Shown here one piece after another: positions 24,778-34,367 of a stretch of DNA of 64,000 bases. The DNA is taken from positions 361,204 to 425,203 of the forward strand of contig JAJVIF010000003.1 in the NCBI GenBank assembly GCA_022072165.1, given 5' to 3'. Source of the DNA: a bacterium (GTDB taxonomy: Bacteria > JAJVIF01). The notes beneath the pieces are model-generated. The model was not told the origin of the DNA and searched no databases. It saw only the letters and a program-made list of their open reading frames with translations. A program made the position numbers and the translations under genes. Position 1 is the stretch's first letter. The number at the start of each line of letters is the position of its first letter.

Positions 24778-26100
24778 GTGCATCCCACGATAACTGCCGC
24801 CCCACCGCCGCGACTCTTCGTCGCTCCTGCGCTCCAGTGCGAGGTGGAGGTCCTCCCCCTGCGCGACCTGATCCTGGCGGGATCCCCCACTGAGCACTAT
24901 GTTCTGCTGATCCTCAGGAGCCAGGCCGCTGGTGGCCAGGTCTCGCAGGTGACGCTGAACCTCGGACTCCTGCTGGACTCCTCGCAGTCGATGCTCGGCG
25001 GTCCCTTTGCCCAGGCGACCGAAGGGGCGCTGGCTGTGATGAGCCAGCTGGATCGAAGGGACCGGATCAGTATCGGGACCTTCGATGAGCAGGTGCAGGA
25101 GATCATCGTCCAGGGCACCACTGCGGACCTCCCCACGACTTCACAGAAACTCCGGGGGACCGCCATGCTCGGCGGGCGCACCGACCTGGAGGGGGCGTTG
25201 CGGGCCGGGGAACGGATGCTGCGTCGGGAACGCCGGCCGGGTGAGGCGGACAAGCTGCTGCTCCTCACCGATGGTCGGCCGACCGCAGGCGCGCTGGAGT
25301 CGCTGGAGCTGGCAGCTCTGGCGGATGAGCTCCGGGAGTCGGGTATTAGCCTCTCGTGCATCGGACTCGGCGTGGACTATGACGAAGAACTGCTGATGCA
25401 ACTGGCGGAGCGCGGCGGCGGCTATTACTACCACTCCAGTCGCCCCCGGGATATCCGGAAGCTCTTTCAGCGGGAAATGGCGGCGTTCAAGAACATCCAT
25501 CTGCGGGATATCGAGCTGGAGCTGAAACTGCCGCAGGGCTTTCAGTTGCTGCAGGCCGTGAATGCCCAGGCGCGGCATGTCGGCGAGGCCCATCGGGTGC
25601 GACTGCCGGATCTTGAGAAAGCCGAGGAGAGCGAAGTCCTGCTGAAGCTGAGTAGCGACGCCCATCCGTCGGGACTCTTCAAGGCCCTGGACCTGACCCT
25701 GCATGCCACGCCGGTCGGCCAGGAGAAGCGAGCCTCGGCGCAGGGGTTCGCCTGGTGGCATTACTCCCTTGATCCCGTACGCCTGCGGGAGGTCCAGAAT
25801 CATCCCCGGGTCGACCGGGCGCTGACCGTCAAAAATGTACAGTCGCATCTGTTGTCGACTATGCAGGGGATCAAAACGCAGACCCTGAGTCGGGAGCAGG
25901 CCTACGTGGAGCTCAAGGAATACCAGAAGACCCTGGTCCTCAAGGGACGGACCCTCGAAGCGATGGAGATCCAGCAGGCGATCCATCTTCTGGGGCAGGG
26001 GCAGGACGAGGAAGCGGTGAAGGAGCTCGGGCAGAGTGCGTTCCACCTGCAGCGCGGGGCGCGTCCGGTACACGATGCCGATGAGGAATCAGAGGGATAG
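24778..26100 (+). CDS. von Willebrand factor A domain protein
   Basis: 440 residues from GTG 24778, with AAGGAG 11 bases upstream. The VWA domain lies at about 60-240 with an intact MIDAS: DSSQS (Asp67, Ser69, Ser71), GRTDLEGAL (Thr) and LLLTDGRPT (Asp). A C-terminal beta-rich region and a helical end follow. There is no signal peptide, so it is probably cytoplasmic. It is followed by a two-FHA protein with the same ribosome-site sequence, suggesting a shared phosphoprotein-dependent signalling or assembly role. Confidence 0.88.
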   Translation: MHPTITAAPPPRLFVAPALQCEVEVLPLRDLILAGSPTEHYVLLILRSQAAGGQVSQVTLNLGLLLDSSQSMLGGPFAQATEGALAVMSQLDRRDRISIGTFDEQVQEIIVQGTTADLPTTSQKLRGTAMLGGRTDLEGALRAGERMLRRERRPGEADKLLLLTDGRPTAGALESLELAALADELRESGISLSCIGLGVDYDEELLMQLAERGGGYYYHSSRPRDIRKLFQREMAAFKNIHLRDIELELKLPQGFQLLQAVNAQARHVGEAHRVRLPDLEKAEESEVLLKLSSDAHPSGLFKALDLTLHATPVGQEKRASAQGFAWWHYSLDPVRLREVQNHPRVDRALTVKNVQSHLLSTMQGIKTQTLSREQAYVELKEYQKTLVLKGRTLEAMEIQQAIHLLGQGQDEEAVKELGQSAFHLQRGARPVHDADEESEG

Positions 26101-26154
26101 GTCCGGAAGAACGCTGAGTCCGGGACAGTAGCTAGAAAGGAGTCTGACGCCCCG

Positions 26155-26967
26155 ATGCCTGAGCCGCTGAATCCCGCCTTCACCCAGGCGGCTATGCCCG
26201 CCCTCCTGGGGACAGTCCACTGTCCCAATTGCGACATCACCTCGCCGACCCCAGCAGACGGTTTCTGCCCCCGGTGCGGCTGGTTCCTGGATCAGGCCCC
26301 CCCGGCGGCCCAAGCCCTGGGGACTCGTCAGGCACTGGCGGGTGTCGTGGTCGCGCTGAAGGTGTCAGCGGCCGAAAGCTATCTTGTGAAAGAGACGCCT
26401 TTCCTCATTGGACGGGACCAGGGGGATCTGAAGTTCCCCGAGGACCTGCAGTTGAGCCGGCTCCATGCTGCCGTGCTCTACCGTGATGGCCAGCTGTATG
26501 TCCGGGACCTCGATTCCCGCAATGGGACTGTCCTGGGCGATCGACGACTCCCTCCCAACGAGGACATTCCCGTGCTGGAAGGCGAACGCCTCCGCCTGGG
26601 GAACAAGGAATTCGAGATTCTCTTCAAGGGCGAGTCGGGGGGGCTGACGACCTACGGCAAGGCGTACTACCTCGACAGCAGCACGGGGGTCCGCTTTGCG
26701 CTCCGACCCGGCGAAAACATCATCGGGCGGGGCGACTTTGCCCACATTCGGCTGAATGACAACGAAGCCGTCTCGCGACAGCACGCCACCATCCGGCTGG
26801 AAGACCAGTTCGGGAAATTCCGCATTGAGTTGCAGGACCATAAGAGCGAGAACGGGACCCAGATCAATGGGAGCCGCGTGCTGCCGCAACGCTGGGTGGT
26901 ACTGGAAGTTGGAGATGAGGTACAGGTGGCGGATGTCGTCCTGCGCCTGGTCGAGGAAGTCGCCTGA
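26155..26967 (+). CDS. Zinc-ribbon protein with two FHA domains
   Basis: 270 residues. An N-terminal zinc ribbon (Cys23/26 and Cys38/41; HCPNC, FCPRC) is followed by two forkhead-associated phosphothreonine-binding domains. FHA1 contains FLIGRDQGDLKFPEDLQLSRLHA and RDLDSRNGT; FHA2 contains NIIGRGDFAHIRLNDNEAVS, then RQHA and SENGTQING. It lies directly behind the VWA gene (54-base gap). It probably reads Ser/Thr-kinase phosphorylation, although no kinase gene is in the window. Confidence 0.9.
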   Translation: MPEPLNPAFTQAAMPALLGTVHCPNCDITSPTPADGFCPRCGWFLDQAPPAAQALGTRQALAGVVVALKVSAAESYLVKETPFLIGRDQGDLKFPEDLQLSRLHAAVLYRDGQLYVRDLDSRNGTVLGDRRLPPNEDIPVLEGERLRLGNKEFEILFKGESGGLTTYGKAYYLDSSTGVRFALRPGENIIGRGDFAHIRLNDNEAVSRQHATIRLEDQFGKFRIELQDHKSENGTQINGSRVLPQRWVVLEVGDEVQVADVVLRLVEEVA

Positions 26968-27052
26968 CGGTCGCGGAACCGGACAATCGCCCGCCGCTGG
27001 TGCGCCCTGACTGACCCTTCAGGCGCAGGCTCGCGCCTATACTCCCCCTGCT

Positions 27053-29122
27053 ATGAGCGACGCACCTCAGACGGCTGCCATTCTGGCGGCGCTGCACGAC
27101 ATCCTGCCGACCCTGGGCTATACGCCTCCCGCCAAGATCGACCTGCGGGAGATTCCGTTTGAGGGCGCCGCAGGCTTTGGGACGCCGCTGCTGCTGGCGC
27201 TGGCCGGGCAGGTCCGGGACCAGCATCCGGGCGCCTCGAATCCCGAGATCGCCCAGCGAATCGGGGCAGACCTCATTGCCGCGCTGGCCGGGCGGCCTGA
27301 AGTCGGACGGGTCGAGATGGCAGCGAATGGTTTCCTGAATTTCATTTTTCCCCGGGGCGATCTCCTCGCACAGACCCTCCAGCGGATTCTGCAGGAGGGA
27401 CCCGCCTACGGTCATGCCACGACTCGCCAGCCCGGACGGGTCATGGTGGAGTACTCCCAGCCCAACACGCACAAGGGCTTCCACATCGGGCATATGCGGA
27501 ATGTGGCGCTGGGGATGGCGCTGGTCAACATTTATCGCGCGGCGGGATTCGACACGATCCCGGCGAACTACTACGGCGACATTGGCACCCATGTCATCAA
27601 GTGCCTCTGGGGCTATCAGCGCTTTTATAAGGGGCAGGAGCCGCCGAAACGTCGGGGGACCTTTCTCGGGGAGGTCTACACCTTCGCGGAGTCGAAGTAT
27701 GCCGCGTCAGAAGACGTGAAAACCGAAGCGTTGAAGTGGATGCAGGACCTTACGAAGATGCCCACGACCCGGGCCGAAGCCGAGATGGGGAAGCGTCTGC
27801 TGAATCACCTGAATGCGGAGCGGATCAGCCTGGCCCCGACCCTGGGCAAACGGGAACTCTGGACCAACATCACCCGGGCGATGACCTACCTCTTCACGCA
27901 GCTGCCGCTGATCGATGAAGAGGATGCGGCGCTGCTGCAAATCGCAGCGCAGCGCTTTGATCCAACCACCCCGGCCTGGCAGTACGGCTTCGAGGTGCTC
28001 GACACCTTCGCCCAGTGGGAGGCCCATGCGCCGGCGCTGGTGTCGTTGTGGGAAGAGACCCGGGAGTGGTCCCTGGCGGAGTTCCGGGAGATTTACCAGC
28101 AGCTCGGCGCGCAGTTCGATGTGGAGTTCTACGAGTCGGAGGAGGAAGAGCCCGGGAAAGCATATGTCCGGGAGCTGGTGGAGCAGGGGGTCGCGGTCCA
28201 GGATCAGGGAGCGTTGATCGTCCGGATCGATGCGCTCCTCGCAGCCCGGGGGCTCCAGGAGCCGGAGAAGGAGCGCTATCGCACACTGATCGTGCTTCGG
28301 GCCGATGGCTCCAGCCTCTATTCCACGAAGGACCTCTCGCTGGCCCGCAAGAAGTTTCAGGACCACGGCATCACGCGGTCGGTCTATGTGGTCGCCGATG
28401 AGCAGGCGTTCTACTTCCAGCAGATTTTCAAGATCCTCGAGCTGGCGGGGTTCGAGCAGGCCCAGGACTGCTTCCACCTGTCCTACGGGCTGGTGACACT
28501 GCCTGAGGGGAAGATGTCGAGCCGCAAAGGGAACGTGGTTCTCTACTTCGATTTTGTGAAGGAGATGCTGGACGCTGCCTGGCGGATCGTGAAGGAAAAG
28601 CAGCCGGAGCTGGGGGATGCCGCCAGGGCGCAAATTGCACGTCAGGTCGCTTTCGGAGCGATGAAATACGACATGCTCAAGGTCGATGCTACCCGGACCA
28701 TCGTCTTTGATCGCGATGAGGCCCTCTCCTTTGAGGGGCGCACCGCGCCGTACATCCAGTACGCCCATGCGCGGGCGTGTCGCATTCTTGAAAAGGCCGC
28801 CTCGGAGCTGGCGACGACCCCGGACCCCTCTCATCTGGGAAATGCCGGAGAGATTGGACAGGAAGAGCTGGAGCTGGCGAAAAAGCTCGGCCATCTGGGC
28901 GATGTGATCCAAAAGGCGGCGGGGGAGAACAATCCGCTGCCGGTAGCGACTTATGTGTATGAGGTAGCGCAGGAGTTCAATGATTTCTATCAGAAGATCC
29001 CGGTGCTGAAGGCCGAAGACCCCGCCGCGCTGAACACCCGTCTCTGCCTGGTCCAGGCGACTCGTCAGGTGCTGGCGAATGGCCTGGCGCTGCTGGGCAT
29101 CGACGCCCCGGTGGTGATGTAA
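27053..29122 (+). CDS. argS: Arginyl-tRNA synthetase
   Basis: 689 residues, within the normal ArgS size. Class I signatures are visible: PNTHKGFHIGHMRN (HIGH, about residue 144) and GKMSSRKGN (about 487). The Rossmann insert contains YYGDIGTHVIKCLWG, and the C-terminal DALR-type anticodon domain ends the protein. It charges tRNA-Arg; a tRNA-Arg(TCG) gene lies 3 kb upstream. TATACT ends 9 bases before the ATG with no ribosome site in between, so the mRNA may be leaderless. Confidence 0.96.
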   Translation: MSDAPQTAAILAALHDILPTLGYTPPAKIDLREIPFEGAAGFGTPLLLALAGQVRDQHPGASNPEIAQRIGADLIAALAGRPEVGRVEMAANGFLNFIFPRGDLLAQTLQRILQEGPAYGHATTRQPGRVMVEYSQPNTHKGFHIGHMRNVALGMALVNIYRAAGFDTIPANYYGDIGTHVIKCLWGYQRFYKGQEPPKRRGTFLGEVYTFAESKYAASEDVKTEALKWMQDLTKMPTTRAEAEMGKRLLNHLNAERISLAPTLGKRELWTNITRAMTYLFTQLPLIDEEDAALLQIAAQRFDPTTPAWQYGFEVLDTFAQWEAHAPALVSLWEETREWSLAEFREIYQQLGAQFDVEFYESEEEEPGKAYVRELVEQGVAVQDQGALIVRIDALLAARGLQEPEKERYRTLIVLRADGSSLYSTKDLSLARKKFQDHGITRSVYVVADEQAFYFQQIFKILELAGFEQAQDCFHLSYGLVTLPEGKMSSRKGNVVLYFDFVKEMLDAAWRIVKEKQPELGDAARAQIARQVAFGAMKYDMLKVDATRTIVFDRDEALSFEGRTAPYIQYAHARACRILEKAASELATTPDPSHLGNAGEIGQEELELAKKLGHLGDVIQKAAGENNPLPVATYVYEVAQEFNDFYQKIPVLKAEDPAALNTRLCLVQATRQVLANGLALLGIDAPVVM

Positions 29123-29253
29123 CGCGCATTCCAGCTTGAGTTTTGCGACGTGCAGGTTACGGCTATGTGACATGCGGTCGATGCCAGTCACGGACTGTGG
29201 ATGCCGTGCTACGCTCCCCGGACGGACCCACTTTCGTCTGGAGGAATCCTGCC

Positions 29254-31983
29254 ATGCGCCGCCTGAGCCGCGCCCTCGGAGTCTCTCTCCTGCTGAGTCT
29301 GAGCGCCCTGATAGCCGCCTGTCAGTCAGGGAGTTCAGTCAACGCCCCCTCGTTTTCCGACACCGGGACTGATGTCCCGTTGATTGGCCTGACCCAGCCT
29401 GCACTCCATTTGCAGGAGAGCGGACTCGTGGCGGGCACGGCGGCGATGGGGGTGTATCGCCTCGACCTCGTGGATGGTGTCGCGAGCCTGGCTCCGGCCT
29501 GGCGATCCGCCAGCCTCACCGGAGCGAAGTTCGAGACCGATCTCACAGCGGCGATGTCCGGGGAGATCCTGACGCGGTGTCCCGACTGCTTCCGGGTGAC
29601 CGGGATTCGCCCCACCGGGCCGAGCCGGATCGCGGTGGAGTTTCAGCTGCGGCATCCGATTCCTGCCCCTGATGGCGTGAGCCCCATCGGGGCGGTCCTG
29701 AACCGGAACGACCTGCATGTGACGAATGTCCGGCTGGTCGCCCTGGTGGATGGCACCACGGAGATGTTCCCCGGGACGCGGCGGGTCACGGTCAACATGG
29801 ATCAGGTCACCAATGCCGATGGCTACACGAAAGTGGAGCCGGTGGTGGCCCTGGACCCCATCTACGCCGCTGATGTCTTCCCCTTCATCACCATGGGAGA
29901 TGGTCTGGCGACAAACAATGGTCAGGGAAACTTCCTGCCAGGGATTGGTCCGGGGACAGGCTGGGAAGCGGTCCTGAGCGGGAATCCGGAAACGACCAGC
30001 GCGTATCCCAAGGGCTTCAATGTCCTGCCCCAGGGGGGGACGGTCATTGATGAACTGGAGTTTGATCTGTCGCAGGGAGCGACTGGCAACTTCACGACCA
30101 ATCTGGTGATCCTCGCAAGCTACATCGGGGCCGCCGATGGCCGGGACACCCGCCTCACGAGCCGGTACTTCATGCCGGAAGGGGCGATCCAGCAAAGCCC
30201 CAACGTGCAGATCAGCTTCACCCAGACTCCCGGTGTGGATGTCGGCTCGGCGGGCGAACTGGTGATCCGGGCCGTGGACTTCCAGCAGGGTGCGTCCATC
30301 GCCTCGGACCCGCTGCAGGCGCTGAACGACAAGGACTACAGCAAGGTCTGGGCGGATGGCCGCATCGAGTCCGTGGAGCCGACCCTGGGTGAGTTCATCG
30401 GGAACGTCAACAACTTCCTGGGAGCCTCACCGCAGCCGGGGGCCTTCAATCGTGATGTGGTCGCGGCGGCCAGCGGGACCGGTTCCTACGCGAGCCCCAA
30501 GACGCTGACTGTGCCGTTCACCAACGTGAACGGTTTCAGCGGGACCCTGCGCGTCGGGTGCTATGTGAATGACTCGCGACGTCAGGCACCGGTCCTGGAT
30601 GTCGCGGCCGCCGGTGCCGATCCCCTGAATCCCAACGTCTTTGAGTCGATGACCGGCCTGCAGAAGGACCTCAATGTCTTCAACGGACCGAGCGTGGTGA
30701 GTGCGAGTCCGCTCCTCATCACTTATCAGTTCGCCAAAGTAGACCTGAGCGGGGAGCCGCCAGTGCCGCAAGGGGTCTTCATTCCGGACACCCCCGCCCG
30801 GGCGAATCCGGGAATGACTAACGACTTTTTCCGTAATGGCCTTGCGGCGAGCGGGAACAACATCTACGCGATCTGGCACTGGCAGGGGAACGACGACAGT
30901 GCGCTGTTTGTCGCCCGCTCGGCTGATGGCGGGACCACCTGGGGTGCGCCGGTGAAAGTGGCGGGAGATGCCATCGCCGGGACAGAGTTCGAGGGGCGGG
31001 GCTTCAGCATCACGACTGGTCCCGGCGGCGTGCCGGTGCTGGTCGGAATAGACTCCGATGAGGATGTCGTCTGCCTCGTGGGGACCAATAGCGGCACGAA
31101 TCTCACCACCTGGCCGACCGGCGTCGCGAATCGCATCGAAGTCCTGGCGCGGGGCGATGGTCGCAACTTCACGGTGAGTACCGCCTCGCTGGTCAACGAC
31201 CCGAGCAAGATCGCTATCGGGATGAATCGGCGGGAGACGGTTCCGGCAACTTCCAACGAAGTGCAGTACTTCCTGGTGGAAGGGGTGGGTACGGCAACTC
31301 TGACGAAGCGCAAGGCCACTGAGGCCAACGGTGGGGTGATCGATAACGGCCCGGATGCCGGACAGAGTCGGTTTGATGTGGATGTCCAGACCGACAACAC
31401 GGGACGGGTCCACTTCCTCTGGAAGGACAACGGCGACAGCGCCATTGAGTACCGCACGGTCCTGGGGGCAGTGGTCTCGCCCATCGAGTCGCCATTCCCT
31501 GGCAAGCTGCTGAGCGGCACCACCCGTCCCAATCTGGCGGTCGACCCGGTCACCGGCCAGCCGTTCGTGGTGATCGACTTCAACAGCGCGACCGTGATCG
31601 ATGACGGCGAACTCACCGACCGGGATGTGTTTATCTCCACCAAAGCCGGCGCCTCCTGGGGGACGGCGGTGCAGGTGAACGAGGATGCGCTGGATCTGGA
31701 CGAGAAAGAAGCGGACGTGGCGATTCTGCCGCTGAGTGGCGGCGGCTTCAAGGTGGGTGTCTGCTATGAGGCAGACCTGGGGGCGAATGCCCGTCGCATC
31801 TTCGCGGCCACCATCGACAGCAGTCTGACCCCTGGCAGCATTGTCCGGTCGCAGCTGACTCCGGATCCCACCAGCGGCCAGGACCGTCTGGATCCCAAGA
31901 TCATCAGCAACGCGGATGGCCAGGCGGTCGTGATCTGGGAAGCGAAGAAGGATGGTCCGGCAGGTCAGAGCGCGGTCTGGTAG
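29254..31983 (+). CDS. Large lipoprotein with shared N-terminal domain and Asp-box propeller
   Basis: 909 residues from ATG 29254 (GGAGG ribosome site). The lipoprotein signal ends LIAAC. The first 400 residues share motifs with the 13053 lipoprotein: CPDCFRVTGIR, QLRHP, NRNDLHVTNV, MFPG and TNADGY. The C-terminal half contains sialidase-type Asp-box repeats (SADGGTTWGAP, TKAGASWGTA) typical of beta-propellers, but I see no sialidase Arg triad. It is likely a surface-exposed binding or glycan-active protein. It ends just before a strong terminator. Confidence 0.8.
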   Translation: MRRLSRALGVSLLLSLSALIAACQSGSSVNAPSFSDTGTDVPLIGLTQPALHLQESGLVAGTAAMGVYRLDLVDGVASLAPAWRSASLTGAKFETDLTAAMSGEILTRCPDCFRVTGIRPTGPSRIAVEFQLRHPIPAPDGVSPIGAVLNRNDLHVTNVRLVALVDGTTEMFPGTRRVTVNMDQVTNADGYTKVEPVVALDPIYAADVFPFITMGDGLATNNGQGNFLPGIGPGTGWEAVLSGNPETTSAYPKGFNVLPQGGTVIDELEFDLSQGATGNFTTNLVILASYIGAADGRDTRLTSRYFMPEGAIQQSPNVQISFTQTPGVDVGSAGELVIRAVDFQQGASIASDPLQALNDKDYSKVWADGRIESVEPTLGEFIGNVNNFLGASPQPGAFNRDVVAAASGTGSYASPKTLTVPFTNVNGFSGTLRVGCYVNDSRRQAPVLDVAAAGADPLNPNVFESMTGLQKDLNVFNGPSVVSASPLLITYQFAKVDLSGEPPVPQGVFIPDTPARANPGMTNDFFRNGLAASGNNIYAIWHWQGNDDSALFVARSADGGTTWGAPVKVAGDAIAGTEFEGRGFSITTGPGGVPVLVGIDSDEDVVCLVGTNSGTNLTTWPTGVANRIEVLARGDGRNFTVSTASLVNDPSKIAIGMNRRETVPATSNEVQYFLVEGVGTATLTKRKATEANGGVIDNGPDAGQSRFDVDVQTDNTGRVHFLWKDNGDSAIEYRTVLGAVVSPIESPFPGKLLSGTTRPNLAVDPVTGQPFVVIDFNSATVIDDGELTDRDVFISTKAGASWGTAVQVNEDALDLDEKEADVAILPLSGGGFKVGVCYEADLGANARRIFAATIDSSLTPGSIVRSQLTPDPTSGQDRLDPKIISNADGQAVVIWEAKKDGPAGQSAVW

Positions 31984-32018
31984 ATCGCACACAATCGCGT
32001 TCACGCCGAGCAACTACA

Positions 32019-32046
32019 GCGTCGCCCCGATGGGGCGGCGCTTTTT
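32019..32046 (+). terminator. Intrinsic terminator after the large lipoprotein gene
   Basis: GCGTCGCCCC pairs with GGGGCGGCGC around a GAT loop and is followed by TTTTT, 36 bases after the stop codon. Confidence 0.88.
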
Positions 32047-32090
32047 CTGTGTCGCCATTTAACTTGTTGTGAGGAATAGTGGCGTGCGGG

Positions 32091-32127
32091 ACAAAACAAA
32101 ACCCCGGCGCCAGAGGGCGCCGGGGTT
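32091..32127 (-). terminator. Intrinsic terminator for the convergent minus-strand gene
   Basis: AACCCCGGCGCC pairs with GGCGCCGGGGTT (12 bp) around AGAG. On the minus strand it is followed by TTTGTTTTGT. It lies about 35 bases after the end of the minus-strand gene that stops at 32162. Confidence 0.85.
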
Positions 32128-32161
32128 CGTTCCACCTGCTCGAACTGTCTGTCCGGGAGTG

Positions 32162-32752
32162 TTAGCTGCGCCGGACACGGTGATCGTACCCGCGATGGGC
32201 ATCGGTATTCAACCAGCCACCAAGGATCGCGATGTGTCCGACGAGGCGCAGATGCTCATCGGTGAGCGAGCCGAGCTGCGCGTTGGCTTCATGCTCATGC
32301 AGCACGACCGCCAGGAGATAGCCGAAGGGTTTCAGCGCGACGAGGTCGCCCTGCTGTTCGATGGCTTCTGCGCCGAGCAACAGACCAGCCGTGCCGGGGC
32401 GTGTGAGTCCGGAAAAATCTTCCCGGACACGAAACTCAATCCAGGCGGGGCTGATGTCCGGGGCGTAGTAGCTCTCCAGCCGGGTCTCGAACAGGGAGCG
32501 CTGATCCATGGTCCAGAGGGAATCGAAGCCCAGGACTTCATCGGCTTCATAGCCCAGCGACTCCGCCCAGACTCCCCCACGTCGCGGACCCTGCAGCAGG
32601 CTGTAGAGCACCCGGGCGGGCCACCGGAGCCGGTGGCGTCGGGTCAGCAGATGCAGCGCCTGTTCGGTGTTGGCGAGCTGATCGATGAGGAAGAGATTGC
32701 CCACGGGCACATCAAGCTCAGTACCTGACCGGGGGAGAGGAAGCAGCGACAC
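32162..32752 (-). CDS. Hypothetical protein
   Basis: 196 residues from GTG 32752, chosen because AGGA lies 8 bases upstream and sequence before it (His/Thr/Arg-rich) does not look coding. It is a soluble, mixed alpha/beta protein with segments LFLIDQLANTEQALHLL, LGFDSLWTMDQRSLFE and RTHAVVLH-like His-containing stretches (LLAVVLHEHE). I recognise no family. It is a single gene with its own terminator, divergent from the plsC pair. Confidence 0.6.
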   Translation of the reverse strand: MSLLPLPRSGTELDVPVGNLFLIDQLANTEQALHLLTRRHRLRWPARVLYSLLQGPRRGGVWAESLGYEADEVLGFDSLWTMDQRSLFETRLESYYAPDISPAWIEFRVREDFSGLTRPGTAGLLLGAEAIEQQGDLVALKPFGYLLAVVLHEHEANAQLGSLTDEHLRLVGHIAILGGWLNTDAHRGYDHRVRRS

Positions 32753-32966
32753 AAGTGGAGTCCTGTGATGAGATCGCGTGCATGGCGCGGTACGGGAGTA
32801 CGAAGGCGATTTTACCACCCGCAGCTCAGTACAAGTGGTTCGCGGAGAAAATGTGTGACGAGTGTGGAGTCGTGTGTGAGTTGCCGTGCGCTGGCACGAG
32901 GTGGCGAGTCGAACGCGATGTGGCTGCACGGTCCTGGGTGAGCATTGTTAGAATGCAACTCCTGCA

Positions 32967-33683
32967 ATGAGCGACACCCCGCACCGTCCAGGCAACGACG
33001 AGTCCCTGCATGCGGCAGCCCACCGTGAGTGGAGGGGCTTCTATCGCTTTTGCCAGGTCATCGTGTTCACGCACTACAAAGTCTGGCATCAGATGACGGT
33101 GATCGATCCGCAGAAGATGCCGAAGAGTGGTGGCGTGATCATTGCGGCGAATCATCAGTCGCACCTCGATCCGCCCCTCCTGGGAGTCGCTCTGCCGCGG
33201 GTGGTGCACAACCTCGCGAAAGAGGAACTCTTTCACAAGCCGTTCCTGAACTGGTTCCTGCCAGCCATCGGCCAGGTACCGGTAGCGCGGGAGGGCTCTG
33301 GTGCGGGGATGGCGCTGAAAACCGGCGCACGACTCCTGCGAGATGGCAAAGTCCTCGGCGTCTTTCCTGAAGGGACCCGCTCCAAAACCGGGGAGCGGCA
33401 GAAGGCCCGGACAGGTGTGGTGGTCCTCGCCAGCATGGGCGATGTCCCGATTCTGCCGGCGTACATCTGGGGGACCCGGGAAGCCTTCCCGCCGAAGTCG
33501 AAACTCCCCATCCCGTTCCGGCCGATTGGCATCCGGTATGGTGACCTGATTCATCTGACCCCAGAGCAAAAGGACCTGCGGAATCGGGACGAGATGGAGC
33601 GGACAGCCGAGATGATCATGGACCGCGTCTTCGACCTGGCGCCGGAGCAGAGGGCAGGAGTGTCGCACCCGAGCCATGGCTGA
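32967..33683 (+). CDS. 1-acyl-sn-glycerol-3-phosphate acyltransferase (PlsC family), copy 1
   Basis: 238 residues. Acyltransferase motifs in order are NHQSHLDPPLL (block I, NHxxxxD), GQVPVARE (block II), FPEGTRSKTGE (block III) and VPILPAYIWG (block IV). It acylates lysophosphatidate to phosphatidate at the membrane. TAGAAT ends 12 bases before the ATG, so the 5' leader is very short. It overlaps the second, similar gene by 8 bases. Confidence 0.92.
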   Translation: MSDTPHRPGNDESLHAAAHREWRGFYRFCQVIVFTHYKVWHQMTVIDPQKMPKSGGVIIAANHQSHLDPPLLGVALPRVVHNLAKEELFHKPFLNWFLPAIGQVPVAREGSGAGMALKTGARLLRDGKVLGVFPEGTRSKTGERQKARTGVVVLASMGDVPILPAYIWGTREAFPPKSKLPIPFRPIGIRYGDLIHLTPEQKDLRNRDEMERTAEMIMDRVFDLAPEQRAGVSHPSHG

Positions 33684-34338
33684 ACACCGGCTGAGTAAAG
33701 GAACGCTCTGGTTCCACGATCTGGCGCGGCTGGTCGTACGCACCTACGCCCACCTCTGGCATGGTGTCCGGGTGGTGGGGCTGGAGCAGCTTCCCAGGCA
33801 AGGGGGCGTCCTGGTGGTCAGCAACCATCAGTCGCACCTGGACCCGGCCTTCCTCAGCGCGTTTGCATCCCGCCCGATTCACTTTTTAGCCAAAGAGGAA
33901 CTCTTCCGGGTCCCGGTGCTCAAAGTCCTGATGGTCTGGATGGGAATGGTGTCGACACCCCGGGAAGGGAACGCCTCAGCTGCCATGCGCTCCGGCATCC
34001 GGGTGATCAAGGACCAGCACATTCTTGGGGTCTTTCCTGAAGGAACGCGGTCAAAGACCGGCGAGCGACTCCCCGCGCAGAGCGGTGTAGTGGCCATCGC
34101 GGCGCTGGCGGGGGATGTTCCCATTGTCCCGGCGTATATCAGTGGGAGCTTCGAGGCGTTACCACCGGGTGCCGGCTTTCCGAAGTTCCGCAAGCCGGTG
34201 ACTATCTATTTCGGTGCACCGTTTCAGCTTAGTGCTGAAGAGCGGAATCTGAAGGATAAGGACCAGCTGGCTGAGACGGCGGAGCGGATCATGGACCACG
34301 TCTTTGCCCTGCGACCGGCCGCCTCCGGGTCGGCCTGA
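33676..34338 (+). CDS. 1-acyl-sn-glycerol-3-phosphate acyltransferase (PlsC family), copy 2
   Basis: 220 residues with the same blocks as the upstream paralogue: NHQSHLDPAFL, GMVSTPREG, FPEGTRSKTGE and VPIVPAYISG. The two proteins share long identical motif stretches (for example LAKEELF), so they arose by tandem duplication. They may differ in acyl-chain or lysolipid preference. The 8-base overlap implies coupled translation. Confidence 0.92.
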   Translation: MAEHRLSKGTLWFHDLARLVVRTYAHLWHGVRVVGLEQLPRQGGVLVVSNHQSHLDPAFLSAFASRPIHFLAKEELFRVPVLKVLMVWMGMVSTPREGNASAAMRSGIRVIKDQHILGVFPEGTRSKTGERLPAQSGVVAIAALAGDVPIVPAYISGSFEALPPGAGFPKFRKPVTIYFGAPFQLSAEERNLKDKDQLAETAERIMDHVFALRPAASGSA

Positions 34339-34367
34339 CCCCGTCCGATCATCGGTATCATCCAGCC

